A stretch of 8,293 nt of DNA from Rickettsia typhi. GTDB lineage: Bacteria; Pseudomonadota; Alphaproteobacteria; Rickettsiales; UBA1997. This document shows, one piece after another, positions 1 through 6,290 of this stretch; the stretch's first letter is position 1, and each line of letters opens with the position of its first letter. A model generated the notes under the pieces. The model was given only the letters and a program-made list of their open reading frames with translations, made no database searches and was not told where the DNA came from. Both the position numbers and the translations under genes were made by a program. The stretch covers positions 1 to 8,293 of the forward strand of contig CAMASZ010000046.1 in assembly GCA_945861125.1 (NCBI GenBank), in the 5' to 3' direction.

Positions 1-1279
1 TGCATTCTATATTACCATGATCTGCCGATATAATCATTGCCCCATTTTTTTGCAAAATAATTTTTTCTAATATCGCTAATTGTTTATCAATCGCCTCACA
101 AGCTTTTATTGAAGGATCAAGAAGTCCTGAATGACCAACCATATCAGGATTAGCATAATTAACTATTATAAAATCAAAATTATCAGAATTAATTGCTAAA
201 CAAAGTTTTTCACCAATTTCAACAGAAGACATTTCTGGCTTTAAATCATATGTTGAAACCAGCGGAGATTGTACCATAATTCTAGATTCTCCTTTGAATT
301 CTTTCTCTCTTCCACACGAAAAAAAGAAGGTAACATGAGCATATTTTTCAGTTTCAGCAATACGAAGTTGTTTAAGATTATTTCTTTCTAAAATTTCTGG
401 TAAAGAGTTTTTAATTTCTTGATGGGGAAATAAAATTTCATAATGATTGTTAAGCTCTTGAGAATATTCAGTCAAAGCTAAAGCAGAGGAAAAATTACAA
501 AGCTCAAAAAGTTTTTGCGATATTTGTCGAGCTCGATCAGCACGAAAATTAGCAAATATTAATGCATCACCATCTTTTATACCTTCATAATTAATGGCGC
601 TATAAGGCTTCACAAATTCATCAGTAATTTCTTGCGAATATGATTCTTCAATGGCTTGAAGCGGACTACTAAATTTTAACCCTTTACCAGATACTATTGA
701 ATCGGTGGCTAGTTTAATTCTATCCCATTTTTTATCACGATCCATGCTATAATAGCGTCCAGATATAGTTGCTATATTAAATTTTTCAACTTGCTTTAAA
801 TATTTTATGGCACTTTTTTGCGCCACATCTCTTCCATCAAGAAAGCAGTGTAAATAAACCTTTATATTATTTTTACTAAGTAAGTTAGCTAGATAAATAA
901 TATGATTTATATGAGAATGAACTCCACCATCAGATAATAAACCCATGATGTGACAAGGCTTATTATGGCTTCTTAGATTATTAATAAGTTGCTGAATTTT
1001 GCTATTTTTATCTAATTCTTGATTAATTATTGCCTTATTAATTCTTGGTAAATCTTGATAAACAACCCTACCCGCACCAATAGTCATATGACCAACTTCG
1101 GAATTACCAATTTGTCCTTCTGGCAATCCAACATCAAGTCCAGAAGTTTTTAATTGTGCATTTGGATAGGTTTTTAAAATACGCTGATAATTTGGCATTT
1201 TTGCTTTTGTAATGGCATTATAATCATTATCTTCACCAATACCAAATCCATCAAGAATACATAACAAAACTGGCTTCAT
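1..1279 (-). CDS. gpmI: 2,3-bisphosphoglycerate-independent phosphoglycerate mutase, 3'-truncated by window edge
   Basis: Interconverts 3- and 2-phosphoglycerate in glycolysis/gluconeogenesis, in the cytoplasm, as a two-metal (Mn-type) enzyme of the alkaline phosphatase superfamily. I translated the minus strand from the ATG at 1279; 426 codons are present without a stop. Visible motifs are the N-terminal LCILDGFGIG with metal ligand D10, GNSEVGH (58-64) holding the phosphorylated serine S60, SDGGVHSH (116-123), DGRD (148-151), FRADRARQ (around 250), NPDMVGHSG (around 385) and SADHGN (418-423, ligands D420 and H421). The family is usually 500-515 residues, so the last 80-90 residues, including the final metal-binding histidine, lie beyond position 1. 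A small oddity is FFFSCGRE where FFxNGGRE is usual. The start is 19 bp after the fumC stop, so the two are probably one transcript. No Shine-Dalgarno is visible; the leader is AT-only in character. Identification is firm. Confidence 0.96.
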   Translation of the reverse strand, partial: MKPVLLCILDGFGIGEDNDYNAITKAKMPNYQRILKTYPNAQLKTSGLDVGLPEGQIGNSEVGHMTIGAGRVVYQDLPRINKAIINQELDKNSKIQQLINNLRSHNKPCHIMGLLSDGGVHSHINHIIYLANLLSKNNIKVYLHCFLDGRDVAQKSAIKYLKQVEKFNIATISGRYYSMDRDKKWDRIKLATDSIVSGKGLKFSSPLQAIEESYSQEITDEFVKPYSAINYEGIKDGDALIFANFRADRARQISQKLFELCNFSSALALTEYSQELNNHYEILFPHQEIKNSLPEILERNNLKQLRIAETEKYAHVTFFFSCGREKEFKGESRIMVQSPLVSTYDLKPEMSSVEIGEKLCLAINSDNFDFIIVNYANPDMVGHSGLLDPSIKACEAIDKQLAILEKIILQKNGAMIISADHGNIEC

Positions 1280-1298
1280 ATATTAATAAATCTTATTA

Positions 1299-2855
1299 CT
1301 AATTATTAATCATTTTTTTTGGATCAATCCATTTATCGAATTGCTCCTCATTTAACAAACCAAGCGCAATTGCAGCCTCTTTAAGGGTGGTTCCTTCCTT
1401 ATGGGCTTTTTTAGCAATTTTAGCTGAATTATCATATCCGATATAAGGATTTAAAGCAGTAACAAGCATTAAAGATTGATCTAGCAACTCTTTGATTCTT
1501 TGCTTATTAGCTACAATTCCAATCAGGCAGTTATCAATAAAGCTATTAATTCCATCATTAATTAGATTAATTGATTCAATGATATTGCGAATAATCATCG
1601 GACGAAAAACATTAAGCTGAAAATGGCCATTTGAACCACCAATAGTTATCGCATGATGATTACCAATAACTTGGCAAGCTATCATGGTCAAAGCTTCGCA
1701 TTGAGTTGGATTAACTTTACCTGGCATAATTGATGATCCCGGCTCATTTTCTGGCAAAGAAATTTCGCCAAGACCAGATCTAGGTCCAGAAGCTAGAAAA
1801 CGAATATCATTGGCAATTTTCATTAGCGCTACCGCAGTAGTATTTAAAGCTCCAGAAAAATTAACCAATTCATCGCTACCAGCTAAGGCAAAAAATTTAT
1901 TTTTATTTGAGTAGAAGCCGTCGGCATGATTAAGACCAAGAAGAGCAAGATTTGAATCTTTAACTTGCCACCAACCATCATCAGCATTAGTTCGACATAG
2001 TTTTAAGTTTAATAGTTCTTGATGCAAATTTTTTATTTGAGAAACTTCAGTAATTTTCTCGGCAAATTTTTTAGCAAAATTTTTGTGACAATTTAAACCA
2101 GTTCCAACCGCAGTTCCACCCTGCGCCAAATGAACAACATAACTAATAGCTTGAGAAATAAAAACGCTTACCGTTTGAATTTGTACTTTGTAAGCAGAAA
2201 ATTCTTGTCCCAAAGTAATTGGGGTTGCATCTTGTGTATGAGTTCTACCAATCTTGATTATATCTTTAAACTCTTGTTCTTTTTTTGCTAATTCATTAGC
2301 AAAACGAATTAAAGTTGGTAAAAGTTTTTGGTATGATAAAATCACAGTTGCAACGTGCATTGCTGTAGGAAAAGTATCATTAGAGCTCTGCCCTAGATTA
2401 ACATGATCATTTGGATGAATTGGTGATTTACCACCTTTTTTACCTGTGGATTTTTCATTAGCAACAGAAGCAATTACTTCATTAACATTCATATTGGTTT
2501 GAGTTCCAGAACCAGTCTGCCATACCACCAATGGAAAGTGATTCTCATAAAACCAATCAAATTTGTTTAAAATATCATCAATTGCATTAATGATTTTATC
2601 AGCCAATTCTGGTGAAAATTTTTTGAACTCATTCGAATTAGGATCTTCAAGCATTAATTCCCTATTAGCAATAGTGGCAGCCTTTTTGACAAGAAGCATA
2701 GCTTGGATTACTTCTTTTGGCATTTTATGCCCAGCATTATTATTGCATATTGGAAAATTCTGGACACTTCTTTGTGTTTGCGCTCCAAAGTAAGCATCTT
2801 CAGCAACCTTAATTTCTCCGAATGAATCAACTTCTACACGAAAATTTTTTGTCAT
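1299..2855 (-). CDS. fumC: Class II fumarate hydratase with a 39-residue internal insertion
   Basis: Homotetrameric, iron-independent fumarase of the TCA cycle; interconverts fumarate and L-malate in the cytoplasm. Family motifs, numbered from the ATG at 2855, occur in order: DSFGEI (10-15), GAQTQRS (24-30), then [52 protein letters not shown], and the superfamily signature [11 protein letters not shown] (373-383) with the catalytic-loop serine. The C-terminal small domain is present ([20 protein letters not shown]). An in-frame GTG at 2918 would add 21 residues, but these are translated repeat DNA, and relatives start at MxxxRxExDSFGEI, so I chose 2855. The protein is 518 residues against about 465 usual. 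Most of the excess is one insertion at residues 274-312, between [10 protein letters not shown] and the NKFFALA block; a smaller excess of about 13 lies near residues 75-110. All catalytic motifs remain, so an active enzyme is likely. It is followed by gpmI after 19 bp. Confidence 0.96.
   Translation of the reverse strand: MTKNFRVEVDSFGEIKVAEDAYFGAQTQRSVQNFPICNNNAGHKMPKEVIQAMLLVKKAATIANRELMLEDPNSNEFKKFSPELADKIINAIDDILNKFDWFYENHFPLVVWQTGSGTQTNMNVNEVIASVANEKSTGKKGGKSPIHPNDHVNLGQSSNDTFPTAMHVATVILSYQKLLPTLIRFANELAKKEQEFKDIIKIGRTHTQDATPITLGQEFSAYKVQIQTVSVFISQAISYVVHLAQGGTAVGTGLNCHKNFAKKFAEKITEVSQIKNLHQELLNLKLCRTNADDGWWQVKDSNLALLGLNHADGFYSNKNKFFALAGSDELVNFSGALNTTAVALMKIANDIRFLASGPRSGLGEISLPENEPGSSIMPGKVNPTQCEALTMIACQVIGNHHAITIGGSNGHFQLNVFRPMIIRNIIESINLINDGINSFIDNCLIGIVANKQRIKELLDQSLMLVTALNPYIGYDNSAKIAKKAHKEGTTLKEAAIALGLLNEEQFDKWIDPKKMINN
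1920..2036 (-). other. In-frame 117-bp insertion within fumC (39 codons)
   Basis: In E. coli and Rickettsia FumC, as I remember them, the segment after ...FAEKVAEFTQ runs directly into PFxTAPNKFEALA. Here the same flanks, [10 protein letters not shown] and [13 protein letters not shown], are separated by 39 extra residues of low family likeness (including [11 protein letters not shown] and [10 protein letters not shown]). The length is a multiple of three and contains no stop. It holds short inverted repeats on the plus strand: AAGATT/AATCTT (1947-1960), GCAAG/CTTGC (1945-1968), and CAAGAA (1937-1942) with TTCTTG (2016-2021). This resembles the in-frame Rickettsia palindromic elements in size and behaviour, but I cannot assign it to a known family. 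Insert edges are uncertain by a few codons. Confidence 0.72.
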
Positions 2856-2880
2856 TATTTTATTTATTTTTGTTACAAAG

Positions 2881-2998
2881 GGGGATCCCCACGAAGTGGG
2901 GCGTGCACTAATGTGCACGAGAAAATTAAAAATCTAGTTTGAATCCCCACGAAGTGGGGTGTCGCACTAATGTGCACGAGAAAATTAAAAATCTAGTT
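2881..2998. repeat. Two tandem copies of a 55-56-bp double-hairpin repeat (period about 58 bp)
   Basis: Copy 1 (2885-2939) and copy 2 (2943-2998) are identical except for one C-to-T change and one inserted C. Each has two adjacent stem-loops followed by an AT-rich tail. The first is CCCCAC-GAA-GTGGGG (2887-2901 and 2945-2959), identical in both copies. The second is CGTGCAC-TAAT-GTGCACG (2902-2919), perfect in copy 1 and interrupted by the extra C in copy 2 (2960-2978). The tail AAAATTAAAAATCTAGTT is shared (2922-2939 and 2981-2998). At 2881-2890 a GGGGATCCCC palindrome overlaps the first stem and could compete with it. The array is GC-rich in an AT-rich setting and lies 26 bp upstream of the fumC ATG, so it would be in the fumC leader if the promoter is upstream. 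I do not recognise the family. Confidence 0.9.
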
Positions 2999-3002
2999 CG
3001 CG

Positions 3003-3055
3003 GATCAATGCTGGCGCCATAGCCCACACTAAACAATAAAATCAAAAATCCAATT
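3003..3055. repeat. Probable decayed third copy of the palindromic repeat
   Basis: The segment continues in register with the two good copies. It begins with GGATC, has CACTAA at 3027-3032, and ends with AAAATCAAAAATCCAATT (3038-3055), which matches the repeat tail at 15 of 18 positions. The hairpin portion is not conserved; a different short palindrome, TGGCGCCA, sits at 3012-3019. Low-complexity AT sequence could explain part of the match, so this is a tentative call. Confidence 0.45.
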
Positions 3056-3092
3056 GCAAATCATTAAAAAGTAATCAGTGATCATAAAAAGC

Positions 3093-3120
3093 ACTGCAAC
3101 CGTTGATTTGCAGTATTTTT
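3093..3120 (-). terminator. Hairpin terminator after the small-protein gene
   Basis: A perfect 7-bp stem, ACTGCAA (3093-3099) with TTGCAGT (3108-3114), loop of 8, lies just beyond the stop codon of the gene ending at 3121. On the minus strand the stem is followed by GC and then TTTTT, giving a plausible U-tract. On the plus strand it is followed by ATTTTTTT, so it could work in both directions. It would separate the carB pair from fumC. Confidence 0.6.
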
Positions 3121-3453
3121 TTACGGAACTTCCCAATCTAAAATACAAGTACAGTGCTCATATCCTTCAAACCAGCCCGTGTTATAGTCAGGAGATTTTT
3201 TTAATCTTTTATATTCATAAACTTGTTTTAAGTCAGTAATAACGCCCTTACCAACCGAATCCCAACCAGCAACGCAACCATCACGAAAACCCTTACCATA
3301 TTCACTATCAGAAGAAGGAAAATTAGCAACCCCGGTTAAAGGTCTTGGCTTTAAACCCCATTTCCAACTGCTTGGCATTGGTTGAAAAAACAAATTGCAA
3401 GAACAATTTATAAGAAGAATAAATAAAAAAGATGATTTAAAAATTTTTGTCAT
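3121..3453 (-). CDS. Small exported or lipoprotein-like protein of unknown function, downstream of carB
   Basis: 110 residues from the ATG at 3453. The frame could also begin two codons earlier at a TTG (3459), but the ATG is preferred. Residues 1-20 form a signal peptide: MTKIF, a hydrophobic core SFLFILLI, then NCSC. The cysteines at 17 and 19 are possible lipidation sites, but the residues before them (LIN-C, NCS-C) fit a lipobox poorly, so type II cleavage is uncertain. The mature part is aromatic- and glycine-rich and contains two related motifs, YGKGFRDG (52-59) and YNTGWFEG (90-97), i.e. Y-x-x-G-[FW]-x-[DE]-G, each followed by cysteine (C60; C101, C103). I do not recognise a named family. 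It follows the carB stop by 15 bp and precedes a terminator, so it is probably co-transcribed with carB; that need not mean a shared function. No Shine-Dalgarno is visible. Confidence 0.78.
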   Translation of the reverse strand: MTKIFKSSFLFILLINCSCNLFFQPMPSSWKWGLKPRPLTGVANFPSSDSEYGKGFRDGCVAGWDSVGKGVITDLKQVYEYKRLKKSPDYNTGWFEGYEHCTCILDWEVP

Positions 3454-3468
3454 TATCAAAAAATAAAT

Positions 3469-5091
3469 CTAATTCAAATCTTGCAAAGCAAATACTTCAA
3501 ATTTGCAGTTATTATTTTTGTAAGCTTCGATTGCATCTACCAAAGCTCTAGCTCCAGAAATTGTTGTTGAATAAGTTACACTACGCATCAAAGAAGTTCT
3601 CCTAATTGAAAAACTATCTTTAGTTGCTTGCGCTCCTTCAGTTGTATTAATAACCAAATTAACTTCTTTACGATCTATCATATCAACAACATGAGGTTTA
3701 TCTTCAGTAATTTTATTAACTATTGTCACGGAAATATTATTTTCAGCAAGGAATTTTGCAGTTCCACGAGTAGCAACAATTTTAAATTCAAGCTTAATCA
3801 ATTTATTAACAATATCTGGTAAATATTTTTTATCAGAATCCTTAACGGATATAAAAGCTAAACCTTGGGTTGGCAATTTCACTCCAGAAGCAATTTGAGC
3901 CTTTGCAAAAGCCAAGGCAAAATTTTTATCAATACCCATAACTTCACCGGTAGACTTCATTTCTGGACCAAGGATAATATCAACATTATTAAAGCGAGCA
4001 AATGGAAATACCACTTCTTTAACTGCAAAATACTTTAAAGATTTTTCTTTTAAATTTAATTCAGAAATTTTTTTGCCAATCATCAATAAAGAGGCAATTT
4101 TAGCGATTGGAACTCCAGTGGCTTTTGCAACAAAAGGAACAGTTCTTGATGCTCTAGGATTAACTTCAAGAACATATAATTTATTATTTTGTATAGCAAA
4201 TTGTATGTTCATTAATCCTTTTACTTGTAAAGCTATGGCCAACTTTACAGTTGCTTTTTTTATCTCTTTAATAATTTCTTGTGAAAGAGAATAAGGTGGT
4301 AAAGAGCAAGCGGAATCTCCAGAGTGAATACCAGCTTCTTCAATATGTTGCATAATGCCAGCAATAAAAACATCTTTACCATCACATAAAGCATCAACAT
4401 CTACCTCAATCGCATCAACTAAAAATTTATCAATTAATAATGGACCGGTTTCAAAAATTTCAATATATTCATTTAAATATTTAGTTAAGTAATTTTCATC
4501 ATAAACAATTGCCATACCTTTGCCACCAAGAACATAAGAAGGCCTTATAACAACAGGAAATCCGATTTCATGAATTTGCTCAATTACCTCTTGTTTTGAA
4601 TAAGCAATACAATTCTGTGGTTGATTTAGGCTAAGTTTTTGCAAAAGTTGCTTAAATCTTTCTCGATCTTCAGCAAGATCTATCATGTCAGGAGAGGTAC
4701 CAATAATTGGGATTTTTTCATCTTGTAAAAATTTAGCTAAGCCAAGAGGAGTTTGACCACCAAACTGAATATTTACCCCTATCAGTTCACCATTACTAGC
4801 TTCTTTTTTTATTAATTCAATTGTGTCTTCAGCTGTTAAGGGCTCAAAGTAAAGTCGATCTGATGTATCATAATCAGTAGATACTGTTTCAGGATTACAA
4901 TTGACCATAATTGCCTCAATATTATTATCTTTGAAGGCAAAAGAAGCATGAACGCAAGTATAATCAAACTCGATTCCTTGTCCAATCCGATTAGGGCCAG
5001 AACCCAAGATTATGACTTTTTTACGATTAGTTGGATTTGATTCGCAGTAATTTGAGTTTGAATTTATGTTTTTTAATTTTGATAAAGACAT
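3469..5091 (-). CDS. carB: Carbamoyl-phosphate synthase large subunit, C-terminal half only (synthetase domain B plus allosteric domain)
   Basis: Full-length CarB is about 1070 residues; this 540-residue protein matches only the second half, which phosphorylates carbamate to carbamoyl phosphate for pyrimidine and arginine synthesis. Residues 15-20 (YCESNP) match the linker before domain B. Domain B shows GSGPNRIGQGIEFDY (30-44), then NCNPETVSTDYDTSDR, FGGQTPLGLA, GTSPDMIDLAEDRERF, RPSYVLGGKGMAIVYDE, HSGDSACSLP and the ATP-grasp metal motif EVNPRASRTVPF (around 310-321). From about residue 411 an MGS-like allosteric domain follows, with ATRGTAKFLAENNI and VINTTEGAQATKDSFSIRR. This half looks intact. 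The ammonia/bicarbonate half and oligomerisation domain are absent: an in-frame TAA directly precedes the ATG, and the next gene upstream is unrelated. Separate carB halves are known in Methanocaldococcus jannaschii and Aquifex aeolicus. Either the first half is encoded elsewhere, or this is a remnant still open in frame. It has its own promoter candidate. Confidence 0.93.
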   Translation of the reverse strand: MSLSKLKNINSNSNYCESNPTNRKKVIILGSGPNRIGQGIEFDYTCVHASFAFKDNNIEAIMVNCNPETVSTDYDTSDRLYFEPLTAEDTIELIKKEASNGELIGVNIQFGGQTPLGLAKFLQDEKIPIIGTSPDMIDLAEDRERFKQLLQKLSLNQPQNCIAYSKQEVIEQIHEIGFPVVIRPSYVLGGKGMAIVYDENYLTKYLNEYIEIFETGPLLIDKFLVDAIEVDVDALCDGKDVFIAGIMQHIEEAGIHSGDSACSLPPYSLSQEIIKEIKKATVKLAIALQVKGLMNIQFAIQNNKLYVLEVNPRASRTVPFVAKATGVPIAKIASLLMIGKKISELNLKEKSLKYFAVKEVVFPFARFNNVDIILGPEMKSTGEVMGIDKNFALAFAKAQIASGVKLPTQGLAFISVKDSDKKYLPDIVNKLIKLEFKIVATRGTAKFLAENNISVTIVNKITEDKPHVVDMIDRKEVNLVINTTEGAQATKDSFSIRRTSLMRSVTYSTTISGARALVDAIEAYKNNNCKFEVFALQDLN

Positions 5092-5130
5092 TTAATTGCT
5101 AGTATTTTCTTACCACATTGTATTTTTAAG

Positions 5131-5157
5131 TTAAAATGGTGTAATACCATCATTTAA
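5131..5157 (-). promoter_or_regulatory. Inverted repeat at the predicted transcription start of carB
   Basis: TTAAAATGGT (5131-5140) and ACCATcaTTTAA (5146-5157) are complementary over 10 bp, interrupted by a 2-nt bulge, with a 5-nt centre GTAAT. On the minus strand it begins about where transcription should start from the promoter at 5165-5194. It could be an operator or a 5'-end RNA hairpin. No regulator for it is visible in the window. Confidence 0.4.
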
Positions 5158-5164
5158 CGCATAT

Positions 5165-5194
5165 AGTATAATATCAAAAAGTCAATAATAGCAA
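5165..5194 (-). promoter_or_regulatory. Candidate sigma-70 promoter for carB
   Basis: Read on the minus strand: TTGCTA (5194-5189), an 18-bp spacer, and TATACT (5170-5165). Both boxes match 4-5 of 6 consensus positions. It lies 74 bp upstream of the carB ATG in a noncoding AT-rich spacer. AT-rich DNA gives many chance matches, so confidence is modest. Confidence 0.42.
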
Positions 5195-5252
5195 GTTTTA
5201 AATTATAATAAAGATCTCAAATCTACCAAATCTAATTTTATAAAAATTTTAG

Positions 5253-5273
5253 GCATTTTTTATAAATCAATGC
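5253..5273 (-). terminator. Weak hairpin downstream of the MNT-HEPN gene
   Basis: GCATT (5253-5257) pairs with AATGC (5269-5273) across an 11-nt loop. On the minus strand it lies just past the stop codon at 5284 and is followed by CTAAAATTTTT. The stem is short and the T-tract is delayed, so this is only a possible terminator. Confidence 0.28.
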
Positions 5274-5283
5274 GGTATTTCCA

Positions 5284-6168
5284 CTAATCAAAATTATTAA
5301 TTTTTTTAGTACAAATTTCTTTAGTTATTGCTAATAATTTTTTAACATCTTGAGCTAATATTTCTAAATCTTCTTTGGAAATACGATATTTTGGATCATA
5401 TCTACCACCAATATAAGCATATTCTAAAAGCTTAAAACGTTCTTTTTCTATTTCGGTATTTTTTGGAAATAAATTTGCTAATTGTTGCGAATATCCATTA
5501 CATTTCTGCCCCAATATTGCTAAAAAATGTTCATTTGGATTATACAAAGTAAAGACAAGCAAAATGGTTTTATATGAAGATTCTGCAGATTGGTGCAAAT
5601 TAAAAGCGGCTAAACCATTTGCTCTCGAATGTTTAGAAGGATCAATTTTTGTAAAATCAATTTCAAAATGTTCAAAAAACCCTTCAGCAAGTCCATACCA
5701 ATGCTCAAAATAGTCACTTTGAAATTTTTTAATTTCATTTTTATTTAAATTTCTGCGATCAGCAAAATTAAAATTGTTAGTATCAAAGATTATGATGCCT
5801 TCTTTAATAATATCTGAATAAAAATATTGTCCTACCGAAAGTTTATTATTAAGTTCGGCAATATCGTGAGTTAAAATTCTTGGATCAGCGCTTAATTTTA
5901 AATCACGACATTTTTCACCAATTTCATGCCATAAATTAGTATTAAGAGCGGTGATTACATCTTTAGTAATTACCAAAATATCATAATCAGAAACGTGGCC
6001 AGAATTTTGATGAGGATTGAGATCTTTTTTTTCTTTATAATCACCACGAGCATATGAACCAAATAAAATAATCTTTTCTACATCAAGACAATTTGTACAA
6101 ATTGTAGTAATTATTTTATTTATTTCTTGTTGTTTATGATCAGGAAGGTATTTAATTGATTTTTTCAT
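5284..6168 (-). CDS. Fused nucleotidyltransferase (MNT)-HEPN domain protein
   Basis: 294 residues. The N-terminal part (about 1-135) is a minimal nucleotidyltransferase of the DNA polymerase beta superfamily: LFGSYARGD (35-43), then SDYDILVI (60-67), supplying the metal-binding D61 and D63. The loop between G37-S38 and D61 is about ten residues longer than usual (contains KKDLNPHQNSG). The C-terminal part (about 150-290) is a HEPN domain: WYGLAEGFFEHFEI, AAFNLHQSAESSYKTILLVF, then YIGGRYDPKYRISKEDLEIL near the end. Stand-alone HEPN and MNT pairs form type VII toxin-antitoxin systems in which the MNT protein adenylylates the HEPN RNase. Here both are one chain and no R-x(4-6)-H RNase motif is present anywhere, so a toxin role is not supported. 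It is a single gene, 122 bp from the helicase gene and 192 bp from carB. The ATG at 6168 has no Shine-Dalgarno. Confidence 0.88.
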   Translation of the reverse strand: MKKSIKYLPDHKQQEINKIITTICTNCLDVEKIILFGSYARGDYKEKKDLNPHQNSGHVSDYDILVITKDVITALNTNLWHEIGEKCRDLKLSADPRILTHDIAELNNKLSVGQYFYSDIIKEGIIIFDTNNFNFADRRNLNKNEIKKFQSDYFEHWYGLAEGFFEHFEIDFTKIDPSKHSRANGLAAFNLHQSAESSYKTILLVFTLYNPNEHFLAILGQKCNGYSQQLANLFPKNTEIEKERFKLLEYAYIGGRYDPKYRISKEDLEILAQDVKKLLAITKEICTKKINNFD

Positions 6169-6174
6169 TGGTGA

Positions 6175-6192
6175 TTATTGATTTTATTGATT
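6175..6192. repeat. Perfect 9-bp tandem repeat just upstream of the MNT-HEPN start
   Basis: TTATTGATT occurs twice head-to-tail, 6 bp from the start codon at 6168. It occupies the place where a ribosome binding site would be. It may be a binding site for a regulator or simply low-complexity AT sequence. Confidence 0.4.
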
Positions 6193-6231
6193 TGTTAAAA
6201 ATGTTATTAAATTAATTTTTCTTTTTAATAA

Positions 6232-6250
6232 ATTTTCTTACAAAGAAAAT
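6232..6250 (-). terminator. AT-only inverted repeat between helicase and MNT-HEPN genes
   Basis: ATTTTCTT (6232-6239) and AAGAAAAT (6243-6250) form a perfect 8-bp arm pair with a 3-nt centre. It lies about 40 bp after the helicase stop on the minus strand. The stem has one G-C pair per arm and is weak; a terminator, or chance, are both possible. Confidence 0.28.
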
Positions 6251-6290
6251 ATATTATTTTCTAGTAAAAACACTATCTTAACTTAAAAAA

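Noticed and set aside
1887..1973. A complete 87-nt tRNA on the plus strand
   Set aside because: GGCAA at 1887 could pair with the acceptor-like strand, but that stretch encodes the conserved FumC NKFFALA block. D-arm and anticodon stem do not fold, and the T-stem is mostly mispaired.
2563..2793. Plus-strand open frames opposite fumC, carB, the helicase and dsbA (also 3628-3822, 4073-4294, 7096-7374, 7705-8037)
   Set aside because: They are antisense to well-supported genes, show no recognisable motifs, and are expected shadows in AT-rich coding DNA.
2856..2918. GTG start for fumC adding 21 residues
   Set aside because: The added residues are translated palindromic repeat DNA, while the ATG at 2855 matches the usual start of fumarases.
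2881..3055. A CRISPR array
   Set aside because: The units are directly tandem with no unique spacers, and no cas genes are nearby.
3454..3459. TTG start for the small exported protein
   Set aside because: An ATG two codons later gives the same signal peptide without needing a rare start codon.
5092..5283. Remnant of the missing first half of carB
   Set aside because: The 192-bp spacer has stops in the carB frame directly before the ATG and shows no residues resembling CarB; it looks like promoter and leader DNA.
5284..6168. A classical type VII toxin-antitoxin pair
   Set aside because: There is one fused ORF rather than two genes, and no HEPN RNase motif.
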